DNA of 64,000 bases from Alphaproteobacteria bacterium (GCA_013372975.1 JABXIS010000019.1:22743-86742), one strand, 5' to 3'; shown: positions 41,995-52,030, numbered from the stretch's first letter. Numbers and translations: made by a program. The notes: generated by a model from the sequence alone, not told the origin.

Positions 41995-43599
41995 TTAAAT
42001 TGGCAGCTTGGCAGGACGCGCCCGCTTAAGCCAGGTTGCAAGGATAAAGCGCGTCAGCACCACTGCAGTAAACATCGAGGTCAGGATACCGATCGCAAGC
42101 GTCACCGCAAACCCCTGAACCGGGCCAGAGCCCAGCATGTAAAGGACAGCCGCGGCGATAAAGGTCGTGATGTTGGCATCCATAATAGTTGAAAAGGCCT
42201 CACCATACCCATGTTCCATCGCACTAAACGGGTTTCGACCATTGGATTGCTCTTCCCGAATACGTTCGAAAACCAGCACGTTGGCGTCAACGGCCATACC
42301 GATGGTAAGCACAATACCTGCGATACCCGGCAGCGTCAGCGTTGCTTGCAAAAAGCTGAGCGCGCCCATAATCAGGACAAGGTTGGTAATCAAAGCGACA
42401 TTCGCTGCCAGGCCAAAACGCCCGTAGCTAAGAACCATGTACACAATGACGCCAGCAAAACCAATGATCGCGGCGATCTCACCTGCATCAATATTTTCCT
42501 GGCCAAGATCCGGGCCGATGGCACGCTCTGAAAGAACTGAAAGTTCAATTGGCAGCGAACCGGATTTCAGAAGAACAGCCAGTTCCTGAGCATCCGCAAC
42601 GGAACCGATGTTGGTAATCTGCCCGGATCCCCCCATGATCGCAGACTGGATCGTTGGGGCGCTGATAACCAGTTCATCCAGAACAATCGCAAAGGGGCGA
42701 CCAATATTTTCCTGTGTGTGGCGACCAAACTTGCGGGCGCCCGCGGTATTGAATGTAAAGGCAACAGATGGACGGCCATTCTGGTCATACGCAGGTTTTG
42801 CGTCTGTCAGATCTTCACCAGAAACAATCACACGCTCTTTCACCATGATCATGCCACCATCCTGAACAGGAAGGATTTTCTCGCGAAGGCCAGTACGTCC
42901 ACGTGAAAGATCTTCCTGGCTTGCTGTTGTATTCACATCGTGGAATGTCAGCTTTGCCGTTCTGCCGACAAGATCCTTGATTGCTTCGGGGTCGTCTGCG
43001 CCAGGCACTTCAAGAATGATCCTGTCATTGCCTTCCATCTGAAGCACAATTTCCTTGGTGCCATCAGGATCAATACGCTTCCGGATCACTTCCATCGCGC
43101 GCGCAATTGCGTCGCGCTGCTGGATCAGGATGCCCTGCTCAGTAAGCGTCAGGGTAAATCGCTGTCCCTCTTGCGTCAGTTCAAGTTCTTTGACGCCGCC
43201 ACCCATCAGTGGGTTGGCTGCTCCAACAGTTACATCTGTCAGGTCGCGCAACTTCTCTCGTGCGAGATCAATCATCTCTTCGCGCGAAACATCAAAGGAC
43301 ACTGTATGACCAGATATCTGAATATTCCGGAAATTGAGGCCTCTCTCGTTGCGGCGAATGTCGCGGATCTGATCCGCTACATTGTTTAGGCGCGCTTCCA
43401 CCACGTCATCCACTGCGGCCCCGTACAGGAGGCGTACACCACCCCTGAGATCAAGGCCCAGGTTCAATGTCTTGGACGGCATGAATGCTGGCAGCTCATT
43501 GCGCTGCTCTTCTGTGAGAAAGTTGGGGGCGGAGGTCAGGATGCCCAGCAGCACTACCCCCAATATCATTACTATTTTCCAGCGCGGAAACGTTAGCAT
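41995..43599 (-). CDS. secD: Protein translocase subunit SecD
   Basis: This 534-residue partner of SecF has an N-terminal helix, a large periplasmic region beginning GLDLRGGVRLLYG, and the SDPD-like lumenal segments. Five membrane helices follow, including GMAVDANVLVFERIREE and SAMEHGYGEAFSTIMDANITT. Its start lies about 65 nt after yajC. Length is normal for the family. Confidence 0.97.
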   Translation of the reverse strand: MLTFPRWKIVMILGVVLLGILTSAPNFLTEEQRNELPAFMPSKTLNLGLDLRGGVRLLYGAAVDDVVEARLNNVADQIRDIRRNERGLNFRNIQISGHTVSFDVSREEMIDLAREKLRDLTDVTVGAANPLMGGGVKELELTQEGQRFTLTLTEQGILIQQRDAIARAMEVIRKRIDPDGTKEIVLQMEGNDRIILEVPGADDPEAIKDLVGRTAKLTFHDVNTTASQEDLSRGRTGLREKILPVQDGGMIMVKERVIVSGEDLTDAKPAYDQNGRPSVAFTFNTAGARKFGRHTQENIGRPFAIVLDELVISAPTIQSAIMGGSGQITNIGSVADAQELAVLLKSGSLPIELSVLSERAIGPDLGQENIDAGEIAAIIGFAGVIVYMVLSYGRFGLAANVALITNLVLIMGALSFLQATLTLPGIAGIVLTIGMAVDANVLVFERIREEQSNGRNPFSAMEHGYGEAFSTIMDANITTFIAAAVLYMLGSGPVQGFAVTLAIGILTSMFTAVVLTRFILATWLKRARPAKLPI

Positions 43600-43639
43600 G
43601 CGCCGATCCTCAATTGTTATTCCAGGTCAGAAGAAGGTA

Positions 43640-43657
43640 GCCCGGCATTTGCCGGGC
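43640..43657 (-). other. Hairpin in the yajC-secD gap
   Basis: GCCCGGC and GCCGGGC form a perfect 7-bp stem with the loop AAAT on the minus strand, 7 nt after the yajC stop. No T-run follows, so it is probably an RNA-stability stem or a weak pause rather than a terminator. Confidence 0.4.
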
Positions 43658-43664
43658 CAGGCCT

Positions 43665-44015
43665 CTATTTATCTTTTTTATCTTCAGTCTTGGCAGGTTG
43701 GCCCTTGCCACGCACATCAGTAAGCGTGCTTTTAACCACCCGAACTCGCACACCGTCAGCAAGCTCGACTTCAACTTCATTTTCTTCCGCTTTGACCTTG
43801 GTCACCTTACCGATCAGGCCGCCAGCAGTAACAACGGTGTCACCACGTGCCACGCTGTTCACCATCTCGCGGTGTTCTTTCATTTTTTTGTTCTGCGGAC
43901 GCAGGATAAGAAACCAGAAAACACCGATCATAAGGATCAGCATTGGCAGAGTATCCATAAAGCCCGGCTGCGCCGCCTGGCCTGCTGCCTGTGCAAAAGC
44001 TGGTGAAGAAAACAT
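43665..44015 (-). CDS. yajC: Preprotein translocase accessory subunit YajC
   Basis: This 116-residue single-span protein joins SecDF in the Sec holocomplex. It has a hydrophobic helix at about 22-42 (TLPMLILMIGVFWFLI), the LRPQNKKMKEHREM signature and the VTAGGLIGKVTKV beta-barrel. It heads the yajC-secD-secF unit. Confidence 0.95.
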   Translation of the reverse strand: MFSSPAFAQAAGQAAQPGFMDTLPMLILMIGVFWFLILRPQNKKMKEHREMVNSVARGDTVVTAGGLIGKVTKVKAEENEVEVELADGVRVRVVKSTLTDVRGKGQPAKTEDKKDK

Positions 44016-44198
44016 GTGGCAAACCTCATTAAAACGGTGGCACTACGGCCACCTTGTAATATCAATCGCGGGGACTATAGCCGCATTGCTTTCAAATGCA
44101 ACAGTAGCCTAGTCTTTCTGCGCGTGTTATGAGCCCCCTCGGGTCGCGTTCGTGTTATATATTTTTCCCTAGATGGGCACATGAGGAAAGGGTTGCAA

Positions 44199-45062
44199 GT
44201 GCAGACCAACGATCAAAAGCTGATTGATGCGATAAACAACCTCGCAAACGCGATAAACGGAGGCAGTTCCGTGCAAAATACAGGCCGTGACCAAAAGGCC
44301 GATGCATTCATTTATGATGCTGAATCGCGTAACCTGCGGCCTGTAAACCGGGTAGCCGCCCCCGATCTTGATCTCCTTAAAGGAATTGACCGCGCTAAAA
44401 ACACCTTGCTGGAAAACACCCGCAGGTTCGCAAATGGCTTTTCCGCCAACAATGCCCTTCTTTGGGGAGCACGCGGCATGGGCAAAAGCACCGTTATCAA
44501 AGCCATCCACCGCACAATGAAGTCGGAGTTTGGAGAAAAGGCACCCGCTCTTGTGGAAATTCACCGCGAGGATATAAGTGCGCTCCCAAGCCTTCTAGGG
44601 AAGCTGCGTGACGGGAAAAAGAACTTCATCGTTTACTGCGATGACCTCTCTTTCAACCGCCCGGACCGGGATTTTAAAGCCTTGAAATCTGTTCTGGAAG
44701 GTGGATTGGAAGGCCGGCCCGAGAATGTAATTTTCTATGCCACATCAAATAGGCGTCACCTGTTGCCACGCCAGATGATGGACCAGGAAAGCGCCACTGG
44801 CATTCATCCGAACGAGGCAATGGATGAGACAATCGCCCTCTCGGACCGTTTCGGCCTTTGGCTTGGATTTCACCCATGTGACCAAGAAGAATATCTTGAT
44901 ATGATAAGTGGTTACATTGAAATCTTTAAGTTAAACCCGAAAGACGATTGGTGCCCCGCAGCCCTTGAATGGGCCAAAACACGGGGTAACCGGTCTGGCA
45001 GAACTGCATGGCAATTTGTCAATAATCTTGCTGGAGAACTCGGGGCGAAGGTTGGCTTCTAA
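44199..45062 (+). CDS. DUF815-family AAA-type ATPase
   Basis: This 287-residue P-loop protein has a Walker A in LLWGARGMGKST and a Walker B-like IVYCDDLSF. It also has an arginine-rich segment YATSNRRHLLP and a C-terminal GNRSGRTAWQFVNNL. DUF815 proteins are AAA-like ATPases of unresolved function. I choose the GTG at 44199, preceded by AGGAAAGGG; an ATG six codons earlier (44181) has no clear ribosome-binding site. It is the only plus-strand gene in this block, and its stop overlaps the convergent nlpD-like stop. Confidence 0.85.
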   Translation: MQTNDQKLIDAINNLANAINGGSSVQNTGRDQKADAFIYDAESRNLRPVNRVAAPDLDLLKGIDRAKNTLLENTRRFANGFSANNALLWGARGMGKSTVIKAIHRTMKSEFGEKAPALVEIHREDISALPSLLGKLRDGKKNFIVYCDDLSFNRPDRDFKALKSVLEGGLEGRPENVIFYATSNRRHLLPRQMMDQESATGIHPNEAMDETIALSDRFGLWLGFHPCDQEEYLDMISGYIEIFKLNPKDDWCPAALEWAKTRGNRSGRTAWQFVNNLAGELGAKVGF

Positions 45063-46093
45063 CCTGCCTCTTGCCCTGAGATCAAAGCTGCATTTTGGCG
45101 CCTCAGATACCTAAGCGGGTCCAATGCCCTGCGGCCCTTCCTGATTTCAAAGTGAAGCTGTGGTTCTGTAACACCGCCTGTATTACCCACGCGCGCAATC
45201 ACCTGCCCCTTGGTAACAGTTTGCCCTTCTCGCACCAACAGTCGCTCGTTATGGGCGTAGGCAGTGATCCAGCCGCCTGAATGTTTCACCAAAAGCAGAT
45301 GACCATACCCTTCAAGCGCATTGGACGCATAGACAACAACACCAGCCTCAGCTGCCTTGACGGGTGTACCTTGCCGGGCAAGGATATTGATACCATCATT
45401 GTGGAGGCCGCCCTCTTTGGGGCCATACCTTGAGGCGATTTTTCCGGCGACAGGCCAATCAAAGCCACTTGAGGATCGGGGCGGTGGTGTTGGCTTAGCA
45501 ACGGTTCTGCCAGTTGTGGTAGCTGGCCGCACCACTCTGGGGCTAACGCTCGCGGTTTGTGTGGCTGCTGAAGCACCACCAGGCAACTTGAGGCGTTGCC
45601 CAATTTCAAGGCGATATGGCGGCCGAAGGCCGTTTTCTCGCATTAAAGCCGAAACATTCACCCCAAACCGACGGGCGATGCTGTAGCCAGTATCACCCTT
45701 CTTCACCTCATAAACCTGCGCTGTCGGTACATTTACCTTCTGCCCAACAGCCAGAGTATAGGGAGCTCGCAATCTATTGGCTGACACCAGGTCCCTTACG
45801 GGAACCCCATATCGCCGGGAAATGGCATAGAGTGTATCTCCCCGCCGTACTGTATGCGCGCTACTCGATCCGTTCGCCGTAGAAATGGATGTCGGTTGCG
45901 AATTGCCTGCATAGCCGCGCGACGGCGCAGTCGGCTTTGGTTGCGGCAGAGGCACGGGATATGGCGCATTCTTGCTTTTAGAACTGGAGATAGAACTCCA
46001 AACGGGTTGAATGATTCGTCTGTCTATGGAACTGCATGCTGTAACGGAAAACGCCAGCACCACTATGGCGCCGGTCCGCATTAGGCCACCCAA
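45059..46093 (-). CDS. nlpD: NlpD-like lipoprotein with LysM and M23 (LytM) domains
   Basis: This envelope lipoprotein probably activates or organises cell-wall amidases at division. The lipobox VTAC gives a lipid-anchored mature protein. A Pro/Ser-rich linker is followed by two LysM repeats (HTVRRGDTLYAISRRYG and YEVKKGDTGYSIARRFG) that bind peptidoglycan, then the M23 domain. The usual zinc-ligand aspartate is Asn in GLHNDGINI, so the LytM domain is probably catalytically dead, as in NlpD/EnvC regulators. A TTG at 46093 with GGGGAGTGATAGT fits the signal peptide best; ATGs at 46114 and 46081 are alternatives. Confidence 0.88.
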   Translation of the reverse strand: MGGLMRTGAIVVLAFSVTACSSIDRRIIQPVWSSISSSKSKNAPYPVPLPQPKPTAPSRGYAGNSQPTSISTANGSSSAHTVRRGDTLYAISRRYGVPVRDLVSANRLRAPYTLAVGQKVNVPTAQVYEVKKGDTGYSIARRFGVNVSALMRENGLRPPYRLEIGQRLKLPGGASAATQTASVSPRVVRPATTTGRTVAKPTPPPRSSSGFDWPVAGKIASRYGPKEGGLHNDGINILARQGTPVKAAEAGVVVYASNALEGYGHLLLVKHSGGWITAYAHNERLLVREGQTVTKGQVIARVGNTGGVTEPQLHFEIRKGRRALDPLRYLRRQNAALISGQEAG

Positions 46094-46189
46094 ACTATCA
46101 CTCCCCTTGATCATGGCTTGAAGATACCCACAAGATGTTGTTCGGGCAATCATTCCCTGATCAATAAGGCAACTTGGCGGCAATTATTC

Positions 46190-46972
46190 TCAGAAGGTAC
46201 GGTTTACCGTCTCGCCAAGTGCACGACGGGTTTCGTGATGTGTGAGATCAAGGTGTAAGGGTGTCACGGAGATCCATTTTTCCCGTACTGATTTCAGGTC
46301 GGTCTCGTGGCCAGGCTGGCCAACCTCTCGGCCAAGGCCAAACCAGTAATATTTGAAACCACGCGGGTCGGTGCGTTCTTCGATATGGTTGCCCATAATC
46401 TGGCGGGCGCCCTGCTCTGTTACCCTGACACCTTTGATTTCATCAGGTTCAAAGGCTGGAAAATTCACATTCATCAGCACATCTTCGGTCCAGCCTTCGG
46501 CAATCAAAGTACGGATCACCTCAGGGGCAAACTTTTCCGCTGTTTCCCACTTGGTGCGCTGATCCGGACGAATGCACTGGCTGAGAGCTATAGATGGAAT
46601 ACCTGCCAGCGTTCCTTCCATCGCCACCGAAACAGTCCCGGAATAGGTCACATCCTCGGCCAGATTTCCGCCCCGATTAACGCCTGACAAGATCAATGTT
46701 GGGGGCGTCTCCGGCATGATCTTGTTGATCGCCATGGCCACGCAGTCAGTCGGTGTGCCGGAAACCGCCCAGCGCTTTTCCTCAAGCTGCCGCATCCTCA
46801 GCACTTTGGATAGCGTCAGCGAATGCCCTGCCCCGGATTGCTCTTCTTCCGGTGCAACAACCCACACATCGTCCGTAAATTGCCGCGCCACACGTTCGAG
46901 GATTGCAAGCCCCGGGGCATTGATGCCATCGTCATTGGAGATCAAAATCCTGGCCGGGGAAATAGCAGTCAT
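46190..46972 (-). CDS. surE: 5'/3'-nucleotidase SurE
   Basis: This metal-dependent phosphatase dephosphorylates nucleoside monophosphates and short polyphosphates. The 260-residue protein has the metal-site ISNDDGINAPG at 11-21 and the asparagine segment LILSGVNRGGNLAEDVTYSG. I start at the ATG at 46972, 1 nt after the serS stop; the codon at 46987 is a TTG inside serS. The nlpD-like gene follows, with no pcm gene between them as there is in many proteobacteria. Confidence 0.96.
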   Translation of the reverse strand: MTAISPARILISNDDGINAPGLAILERVARQFTDDVWVVAPEEEQSGAGHSLTLSKVLRMRQLEEKRWAVSGTPTDCVAMAINKIMPETPPTLILSGVNRGGNLAEDVTYSGTVSVAMEGTLAGIPSIALSQCIRPDQRTKWETAEKFAPEVIRTLIAEGWTEDVLMNVNFPAFEPDEIKGVRVTEQGARQIMGNHIEERTDPRGFKYYWFGLGREVGQPGHETDLKSVREKWISVTPLHLDLTHHETRRALGETVNRTF

Positions 46973-46973
46973 C

Positions 46974-48254
46974 TTATTTGCCGCCAATCACTTCCACGCC
47001 GCGCATATAAGGCTTCAGTGCCTCTGGAACACGGATACTACCATCAGCCTGCTGATAATTTTCCATTACAGCAATAAGCGTACGGCCAACTGCGAGGCCG
47101 GAACCATTCAATGTGTGAACAAACCGTGTCTGTTTTTCGCCCTTAGGACGGCAACGCATTTTCATGCGCCGAGCCTGGAAATCACCACACACGGAACAGC
47201 TGGAAATCTCGCGGAACTTGTCCTGCCCCGGCAACCACACCTCAATATCGTAGGTCCGGCGTGCGCCAAAGCCGATATCGCCTGTGCATAGTTTCACCAC
47301 ACGATATGGCAGGTGCAGGCGTTTGAGAACTTCCTCGGCACAGCCCAACATACGCTCAAGCTCTTCGTCCGATTGCTCAGGTGTCGTCACAGAGACCAGC
47401 TCCACCTTTTCAAACTGGTGCTGGCGGATCATACCGCGAGTATCACGGCCCGCAGCGCCGGCTTCAGCACGGAAACACTGGCTATGAGCTGTGAAACGGA
47501 AAGGCAGGTCTTCCTCGTCCAGGATTTCACCAGAGTGCAGGTTCGTAAGCGTCACCTCAGACGTTGGGATCAGCCAATGGTCAGTTGTGGTTTTGAAGGC
47601 GTCATCACCAAATTTCGGCAATTGGCCAGTACCTAAAAGGGCACTATCACGTACCATGGCCGGCGTCAGCATTTCAGTGTAGCCATGCTCTGTCGTATGC
47701 AGGTCCAGCATAAACTGACCAAGCGCACGTTCAAGTCGGGCAAGCTGGTCCTTGAGCACAACAAAGCGGGACCCGGAAAGCTTGGCCGCACGCTCGAAAT
47801 CCATCATCCCCAGCGCCTCGCCCAGATCAAAATGCTCTTTTGGATCAAAGTCAAAGCTGGAAGGTTTGCCCCAGGTGCGCACTTCTTCATTATCGTCTTC
47901 ACTGTCGCCGGCGGGTACATCGTCATACACCATGTTCGGCAGGCTCATCAGATAGCCGTTCAGCTTTTCGCCAAGCGTGCGCTCTTCATCTTCCATTTCC
48001 GCAAGGCGGGACTTAAGGCCGCTGACTTCAGCCATAAGGGCCTGCGCTTTTTCCTCATCGCCCTGCCCTTTGGCCTTGCCGATAAGCTTGGACGCCTCAT
48101 TCCGGCGGGCCTGCGCTGCCTGTGCCTCAGTTTGTACAGCACGGCGGGAAGCATCGAGCGCAATAATCTCCTCAGCACGGGGTTCTTCGCCGCGCCGGGC
48201 AAGGGCCTTGTCAAAAGCTTCGGGGTTCTCGCGGATAAATTTCAGGTCAAACAT
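46974..48254 (-). CDS. serS: Seryl-tRNA synthetase
   Basis: This class II synthetase charges tRNA-Ser. The 426-residue chain begins with the antiparallel coiled-coil arm (about residues 30-100). The class II motifs follow: motif 2 [21 protein letters not shown] and motif 3 with [19 protein letters not shown]. Length is standard. It ends next to surE. Confidence 0.97.
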   Translation of the reverse strand: MFDLKFIRENPEAFDKALARRGEEPRAEEIIALDASRRAVQTEAQAAQARRNEASKLIGKAKGQGDEEKAQALMAEVSGLKSRLAEMEDEERTLGEKLNGYLMSLPNMVYDDVPAGDSEDDNEEVRTWGKPSSFDFDPKEHFDLGEALGMMDFERAAKLSGSRFVVLKDQLARLERALGQFMLDLHTTEHGYTEMLTPAMVRDSALLGTGQLPKFGDDAFKTTTDHWLIPTSEVTLTNLHSGEILDEEDLPFRFTAHSQCFRAEAGAAGRDTRGMIRQHQFEKVELVSVTTPEQSDEELERMLGCAEEVLKRLHLPYRVVKLCTGDIGFGARRTYDIEVWLPGQDKFREISSCSVCGDFQARRMKMRCRPKGEKQTRFVHTLNGSGLAVGRTLIAVMENYQQADGSIRVPEALKPYMRGVEVIGGK

Positions 48255-48277
48255 TACGCTCGTCTCTGTCTCGGAAA

Positions 48278-49114
48278 TCAGATTTCAGGTTCGTCTTCCG
48301 CTTCGGCCTTTTTCTTCTCGGTCGAGGCGATCAAAATGATGGAAAGCTCATACAGGAGCAACATGGGAATGCCAAGGGCGATCTGGCTAAAGGGGTCTGG
48401 TGGCGTCAGGAATGCGGCCACAACAGCAGCCCCCACGATCATGTAGCGCCGTTTGTCCCTCAGCCCTTGCGATGTAACAATACCGGCCCTGCCAAGAAGT
48501 GTCAGCGCAACAGGCAGGAGGAAAGCAACGCCAAAGCCGAAAATCATTTGCATAACAAGCGAAAGATATTCGCTTACCTTCGCTTCCGCAGCGATCTCAA
48601 TCGCTCCCATTGTCGCGGCCTGCTCAAAACTCAGGAAAAACTGCCAGGCAACCGGGATTACGACGAAATAGGCAAGGCTGGCGCCGAGCGCGAACAGGAT
48701 AGGCGTGGCCACAAGAAACGGCAGAAATGCCTTCTTCTCATGCCTGTAAAGGCCCGGCGCCACAAACTTCCATATCTGTGTCGCCAGGAGAGGAAACGTC
48801 ACAATAAAGGCCGCATACAAGGCCACTTTCAGCTTCACAAAAAAGCCCTCAGTAAGCGCTGTAAAAATCATACGGCGGTTATCGCCCTCTGCTTGCGCAT
48901 CCATATAGGGTTGCGCGAGGATATTGAATATCTGGTCAGAGAAATACAGTCCAATTCCGAATGCGATCATCATTCCTATCAGAACTTTGATGATCCGGCT
49001 TCTCAGCTCAGACAAATGATCAAGGAGCGGTGCACGGCTGGCGTCCACGTCATCACCATCCGTTATGTCAGGCTTGATGTCTTCCATGTCCTTGAATTCG
49101 TCGGGGCCCATCAT
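48278..49114 (-). CDS. tatC: Sec-independent protein translocase subunit TatC
   Basis: TatC recognises twin-arginine signal peptides of folded proteins. The 278-residue protein has an acidic N-terminal extension, then [12 protein letters not shown] and six membrane helices, including [21 protein letters not shown]. Its start overlaps the tatB stop by ATGA, so translation is coupled. Confidence 0.97.
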   Translation of the reverse strand: MMGPDEFKDMEDIKPDITDGDDVDASRAPLLDHLSELRSRIIKVLIGMMIAFGIGLYFSDQIFNILAQPYMDAQAEGDNRRMIFTALTEGFFVKLKVALYAAFIVTFPLLATQIWKFVAPGLYRHEKKAFLPFLVATPILFALGASLAYFVVIPVAWQFFLSFEQAATMGAIEIAAEAKVSEYLSLVMQMIFGFGVAFLLPVALTLLGRAGIVTSQGLRDKRRYMIVGAAVVAAFLTPPDPFSQIALGIPMLLLYELSIILIASTEKKKAEAEDEPEI

Positions 49115-49464
49115 GCGGCATCTCCACCGGAGGGCCTATCGCCCTTCGACGCATCTGCGGGCCTATCGCCCTGTTCTTCCGACGCCTCTTTATCCCGATT
49201 TGCCATAATGTGATTGGTGATTTCTTCCGGGCTCATACCAGGCCGCAGGCCCTCTTTCTTCCGCAAATCAGCGAAAGGGTCGGTCTGCCTGTCTGCCTCA
49301 GCGGCCAGCTCCTCAACACCGTCTTTGAACTCTGATGCAAGTTCCCGGATTTTCCTGACAAACCCACCCACAGTGCGCAGAAGGCGTGGCAGGTCCTTCG
49401 GGCCGACAACAACAAGTGCCAGCACGGCCACAACGAACAGCTCCATTGCACCGATATCAAACAT
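49111..49464 (-). CDS. tatB: Sec-independent protein translocase subunit TatB
   Basis: This 117-residue protein has the N-terminal helix MFDIGAMELFVVAVLALVVV, the VGPKDLPRLLRTVG motif and a charged amphipathic tail. TatB acts with TatC as the signal-peptide receptor. It overlaps tatC by 4 nt and lies 42 nt after tatA. Confidence 0.95.
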   Translation of the reverse strand: MFDIGAMELFVVAVLALVVVGPKDLPRLLRTVGGFVRKIRELASEFKDGVEELAAEADRQTDPFADLRKKEGLRPGMSPEEITNHIMANRDKEASEEQGDRPADASKGDRPSGGDAA

Positions 49465-49506
49465 GGTTCGGGCTCCTGCCCCGCTTGGGCGTGGGGAAGA
49501 GAAAGA

Positions 49507-49734
49507 CTAGGCTTTATCTTTCTCGGTTTCTTTCACAACTTCGCCGTCGATAGTTTTCTGGTCTTCGACAGCTTTTGGTGTTTCAGGCTCTTCTTCCAGG
49601 CCGTCTTTCAGGCCTTTGCGGAAGCTTGTAATACCTTTGGCAACGTCGCCCATAAGGCCCGAAATTTTACCGCGGCCAAAAAGCAGCACGATCAACAGCA
49701 CAACAAGTGCAATTTGCATCCATCCAGGAAACAT
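49507..49734 (-). CDS. tatA: Sec-independent protein translocase subunit TatA
   Basis: This 75-residue pore-forming subunit has a short N-terminal helix ([16 protein letters not shown]), the [21 protein letters not shown] amphipathic region and an acidic tail. TatA oligomers open the passage for folded substrates. It is the first tat gene of the operon. Confidence 0.95.
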   Translation of the reverse strand: MFPGWMQIALVVLLIVLLFGRGKISGLMGDVAKGITSFRKGLKDGLEEEPETPKAVEDQKTIDGEVVKETEKDKA

Positions 49735-49808
49735 AGTTTTAACTCCCTATGGCCAGCCAAATCCGGCCTCTTTTATCTAGTCTGCGTTCATCCGCCCTGC
49801 AAGGCCGA

Positions 49809-50540
49809 TCACGCCATATTGTCCTCTGCGGGGGCCTCAACCTTAGCTTCAGGCGCGCCGCCTACACCCCGCTCCGACGCAGCGATAGCATCTTCAAGGT
49901 CAATCTGGCCATCTGCTTCTTCGATTGCCTTTGCCGGATTTGGCATACCACCCATCTTCTCAAGCGCCACATCAACGCTATCCAACAGGCCAGCGGCCTT
50001 CAGTTCCTGCACACCCGGCAGGTCCTTGATGCTTTCGATGCCAAAATGAACGAGAAATTCCTCAGTAGTGCCGTACGTTACAGGGCGTCCCGGTGTCCGT
50101 TTGCGGCCCATCATCCGGGCCCAACCTGCCTCCATCAACACATCCAGTGTGCCTTTGGATATACTAACACCACGAATTTCTTCTATTTCGGCCCGCGTAA
50201 CTGGCTGGTGGTAAGCTATGATGGCCATTGTCTCCACGGCAGCACGAGAAAGTTTGCGCGGCTCGTCCACCTCACGGCGCAACAGGAAGGAAAGGTCTTC
50301 GGCGGTACGGAACATATATTTGCCCGCAACACGCACCAGGTTTACGCCTGCTGTCGAATATGCCTGTGCCAGATCAGCAATATGCGCCTCTACATCCACG
50401 CCTTCTGGCAATCGCTCTGCAATATCTGCTTCCGAAAGCGGGTTTTCACTGGCAAACAGAATGGCTTCCACCATGCGTCTGTGCTGCATGATCTGCTCGG
50501 GATCTGTGGTGAATTGTTTTTCTTCCGTCTCTTGCATCAT
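49809..50540 (-). CDS. scpB: Segregation and condensation protein ScpB
   Basis: ScpB partners with the kleisin ScpA and SMC to condense and separate chromosomes. The 243-residue protein has two winged-helix domains, with EAILFASENPLSEADIAERLP, TMAIIAYHQPVTRAEIEEIRG and YGTTEEFLVHFGI segments. An acidic Ala/Glu-rich tail follows. It begins 15 nt after scpA. Confidence 0.95.
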   Translation of the reverse strand: MMQETEEKQFTTDPEQIMQHRRMVEAILFASENPLSEADIAERLPEGVDVEAHIADLAQAYSTAGVNLVRVAGKYMFRTAEDLSFLLRREVDEPRKLSRAAVETMAIIAYHQPVTRAEIEEIRGVSISKGTLDVLMEAGWARMMGRKRTPGRPVTYGTTEEFLVHFGIESIKDLPGVQELKAAGLLDSVDVALEKMGGMPNPAKAIEEADGQIDLEDAIAASERGVGGAPEAKVEAPAEDNMA

Positions 50541-50555
50541 AGTTTCTTGTGTTTG

Positions 50556-51377
50556 TTATTCTGATGTTTCTTTAGCCTGGCCACTTTCTTCATCCACCCG
50601 CTGACGCAGATAGATAGGGCCAAAGGTTTCCATTTGCCTCAAATCCGCTTTTCCTGCCTTCGCAAGCTCGAGGCTTGCAGCAAACATGCTTGCAAGAGCA
50701 GACCGGCGCAAACGATCGTCTTTCAGGTTGTTCGGCAAAAACGTTGAAAGAGTAGACCAAGTGAATGTGTCCCCAATCAGGCCAGACAACCGGTCTATGG
50801 CATCTTCCAACGCATAAATCGGGCGCCGTTCAATCCTGATTTCAGTAATGGAATGGCGCTGACGATTGTCTGCATAGGCCTTAAGGAGTTCATAGAGGGT
50901 TACGTCATACGACCCTTTTTTCAGAAGCTTCAGGCCTTCGGGCTGTCCGCGACGGAAAATATCGCGCCCCATACGGTCGCGCGCCATAAGCCGGGCCCCG
51001 GCTTCCCGCATTGCCTCAAGCCGTTGAAGGCGCAGTTGCAGGCGGAAGGCCAGCTCCTCGGCTGACGGTTCTTCATCGTCATCTTCTTTTGGTAGCAACA
51101 GGCGTGATTTCAGATAGGCAAGCCACGCTGCCATCACCAAATAATCAGCTGCCAATTCAAGCTTCAGGCGCTTGGCAGCTGTCACGAAACTCAAGAACTG
51201 CTCAACGAGGTCAAGGATGGAAATCTTGGTCAGGTCAACCTTCTGGGCGCGGGCGAGTGTGAGGAGAACATCAAGCGGCCCTTCAAAACCGTCCATATGC
51301 AGGACAAGCTGGTTCGGGTCAGTCGATTGCAATCCGTCCTGCCCGTCTGGTCCATCAATGTTTTCTTCAAATTCCAT
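50556..51377 (-). CDS. scpA: Segregation and condensation protein ScpA
   Basis: This 273-residue kleisin bridges SMC heads in condensin. The conserved N-terminal FEGPLDVLLTLARAQKVDL and the LVMAAWLAYLKSRLLLP helix are present, followed by the variable middle and the C-terminal winged helix. Its ATG overlaps the stop of the site-2-protease-like gene by one base (TGATG), so the two are coupled. Confidence 0.95.
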   Translation of the reverse strand: MEFEENIDGPDGQDGLQSTDPNQLVLHMDGFEGPLDVLLTLARAQKVDLTKISILDLVEQFLSFVTAAKRLKLELAADYLVMAAWLAYLKSRLLLPKEDDDEEPSAEELAFRLQLRLQRLEAMREAGARLMARDRMGRDIFRRGQPEGLKLLKKGSYDVTLYELLKAYADNRQRHSITEIRIERRPIYALEDAIDRLSGLIGDTFTWSTLSTFLPNNLKDDRLRRSALASMFAASLELAKAGKADLRQMETFGPIYLRQRVDEESGQAKETSE

Positions 51378-52030
51378 CAGAAGAAAATCCCCACCACCCC
51401 TAGAATTGTTTGTGTCAGCAAATCAGCTGGCCCTTGGAATATAGCAGGAGCAAAGATGAAAATGCCAATGACAATGAAAAAGGAATAGGGTTCAACAGCC
51501 TGCAGGCTGCGCCCCGTTTCATAAGGCAGCAAAAGCACAAGAATCTTGCCGCCATCCAATGGTGGAATAGGCAGCAAGCCAATCACCGTAAAAATCATGG
51601 CCAGATACACACCATAGTAAGCTGTGTTGGTAATCCAGTCCTGCCCAGTAAATCCGAGGGCAAAAGCCGCATGAAAAACGATTGCGAACAAAAACGCCAC
51701 GAGGAAACCACTGATTGGTGCCGCCAGTGTGAACTTCAGCATATCGCCCTTCGGGTCACTGAAATTGCGCGGATCAACCGGCATCGGCTTGGCCTGTCCC
51801 AGCAAAATCGGGAAATTCAGCACAACAAAGGCCACCACAGGCACCACACCTGTCCAGATCGGATCAGCGTGTGCTAACGGGTTTGCGGTCAAACGCCCGT
51901 TATAAGCAGGTGTATTGTCACCCAAACGGTGCGCCACATACCCCCTCAAAGCTTCGCGGATTGTTACTGTCAGCAAAAATGGCAACGCCAGAATACTGAG
52001 GGCAACCATTTTGCCAGAGATATAATCCAT
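51377..52030 (-). CDS. Degenerate site-2 protease (M50B-like) membrane protein
   Basis: This 217-residue membrane protein matches short M50B site-2 proteases over its whole length. It has the GRLTANPLAHADPI segment, the QAKPMPVDPRNF loop and the C-terminal zinc-aspartate motif IPPLDGGKIL (D159). The HExxH zinc motif on the first helix, however, reads R25-E26-A27-L28-R29 (TIREALRGYVAH), so both histidine ligands are lost. The LAGP-type segment also lacks the usual asparagine (LAAPISGF). Proteolytic activity is therefore unlikely, and it may be a pseudoprotease. It is translationally coupled to scpA and follows nagZ by 10 nt. Confidence 0.85.
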   Translation of the reverse strand: MDYISGKMVALSILALPFLLTVTIREALRGYVAHRLGDNTPAYNGRLTANPLAHADPIWTGVVPVVAFVVLNFPILLGQAKPMPVDPRNFSDPKGDMLKFTLAAPISGFLVAFLFAIVFHAAFALGFTGQDWITNTAYYGVYLAMIFTVIGLLPIPPLDGGKILVLLLPYETGRSLQAVEPYSFFIVIGIFIFAPAIFQGPADLLTQTILGVVGIFF

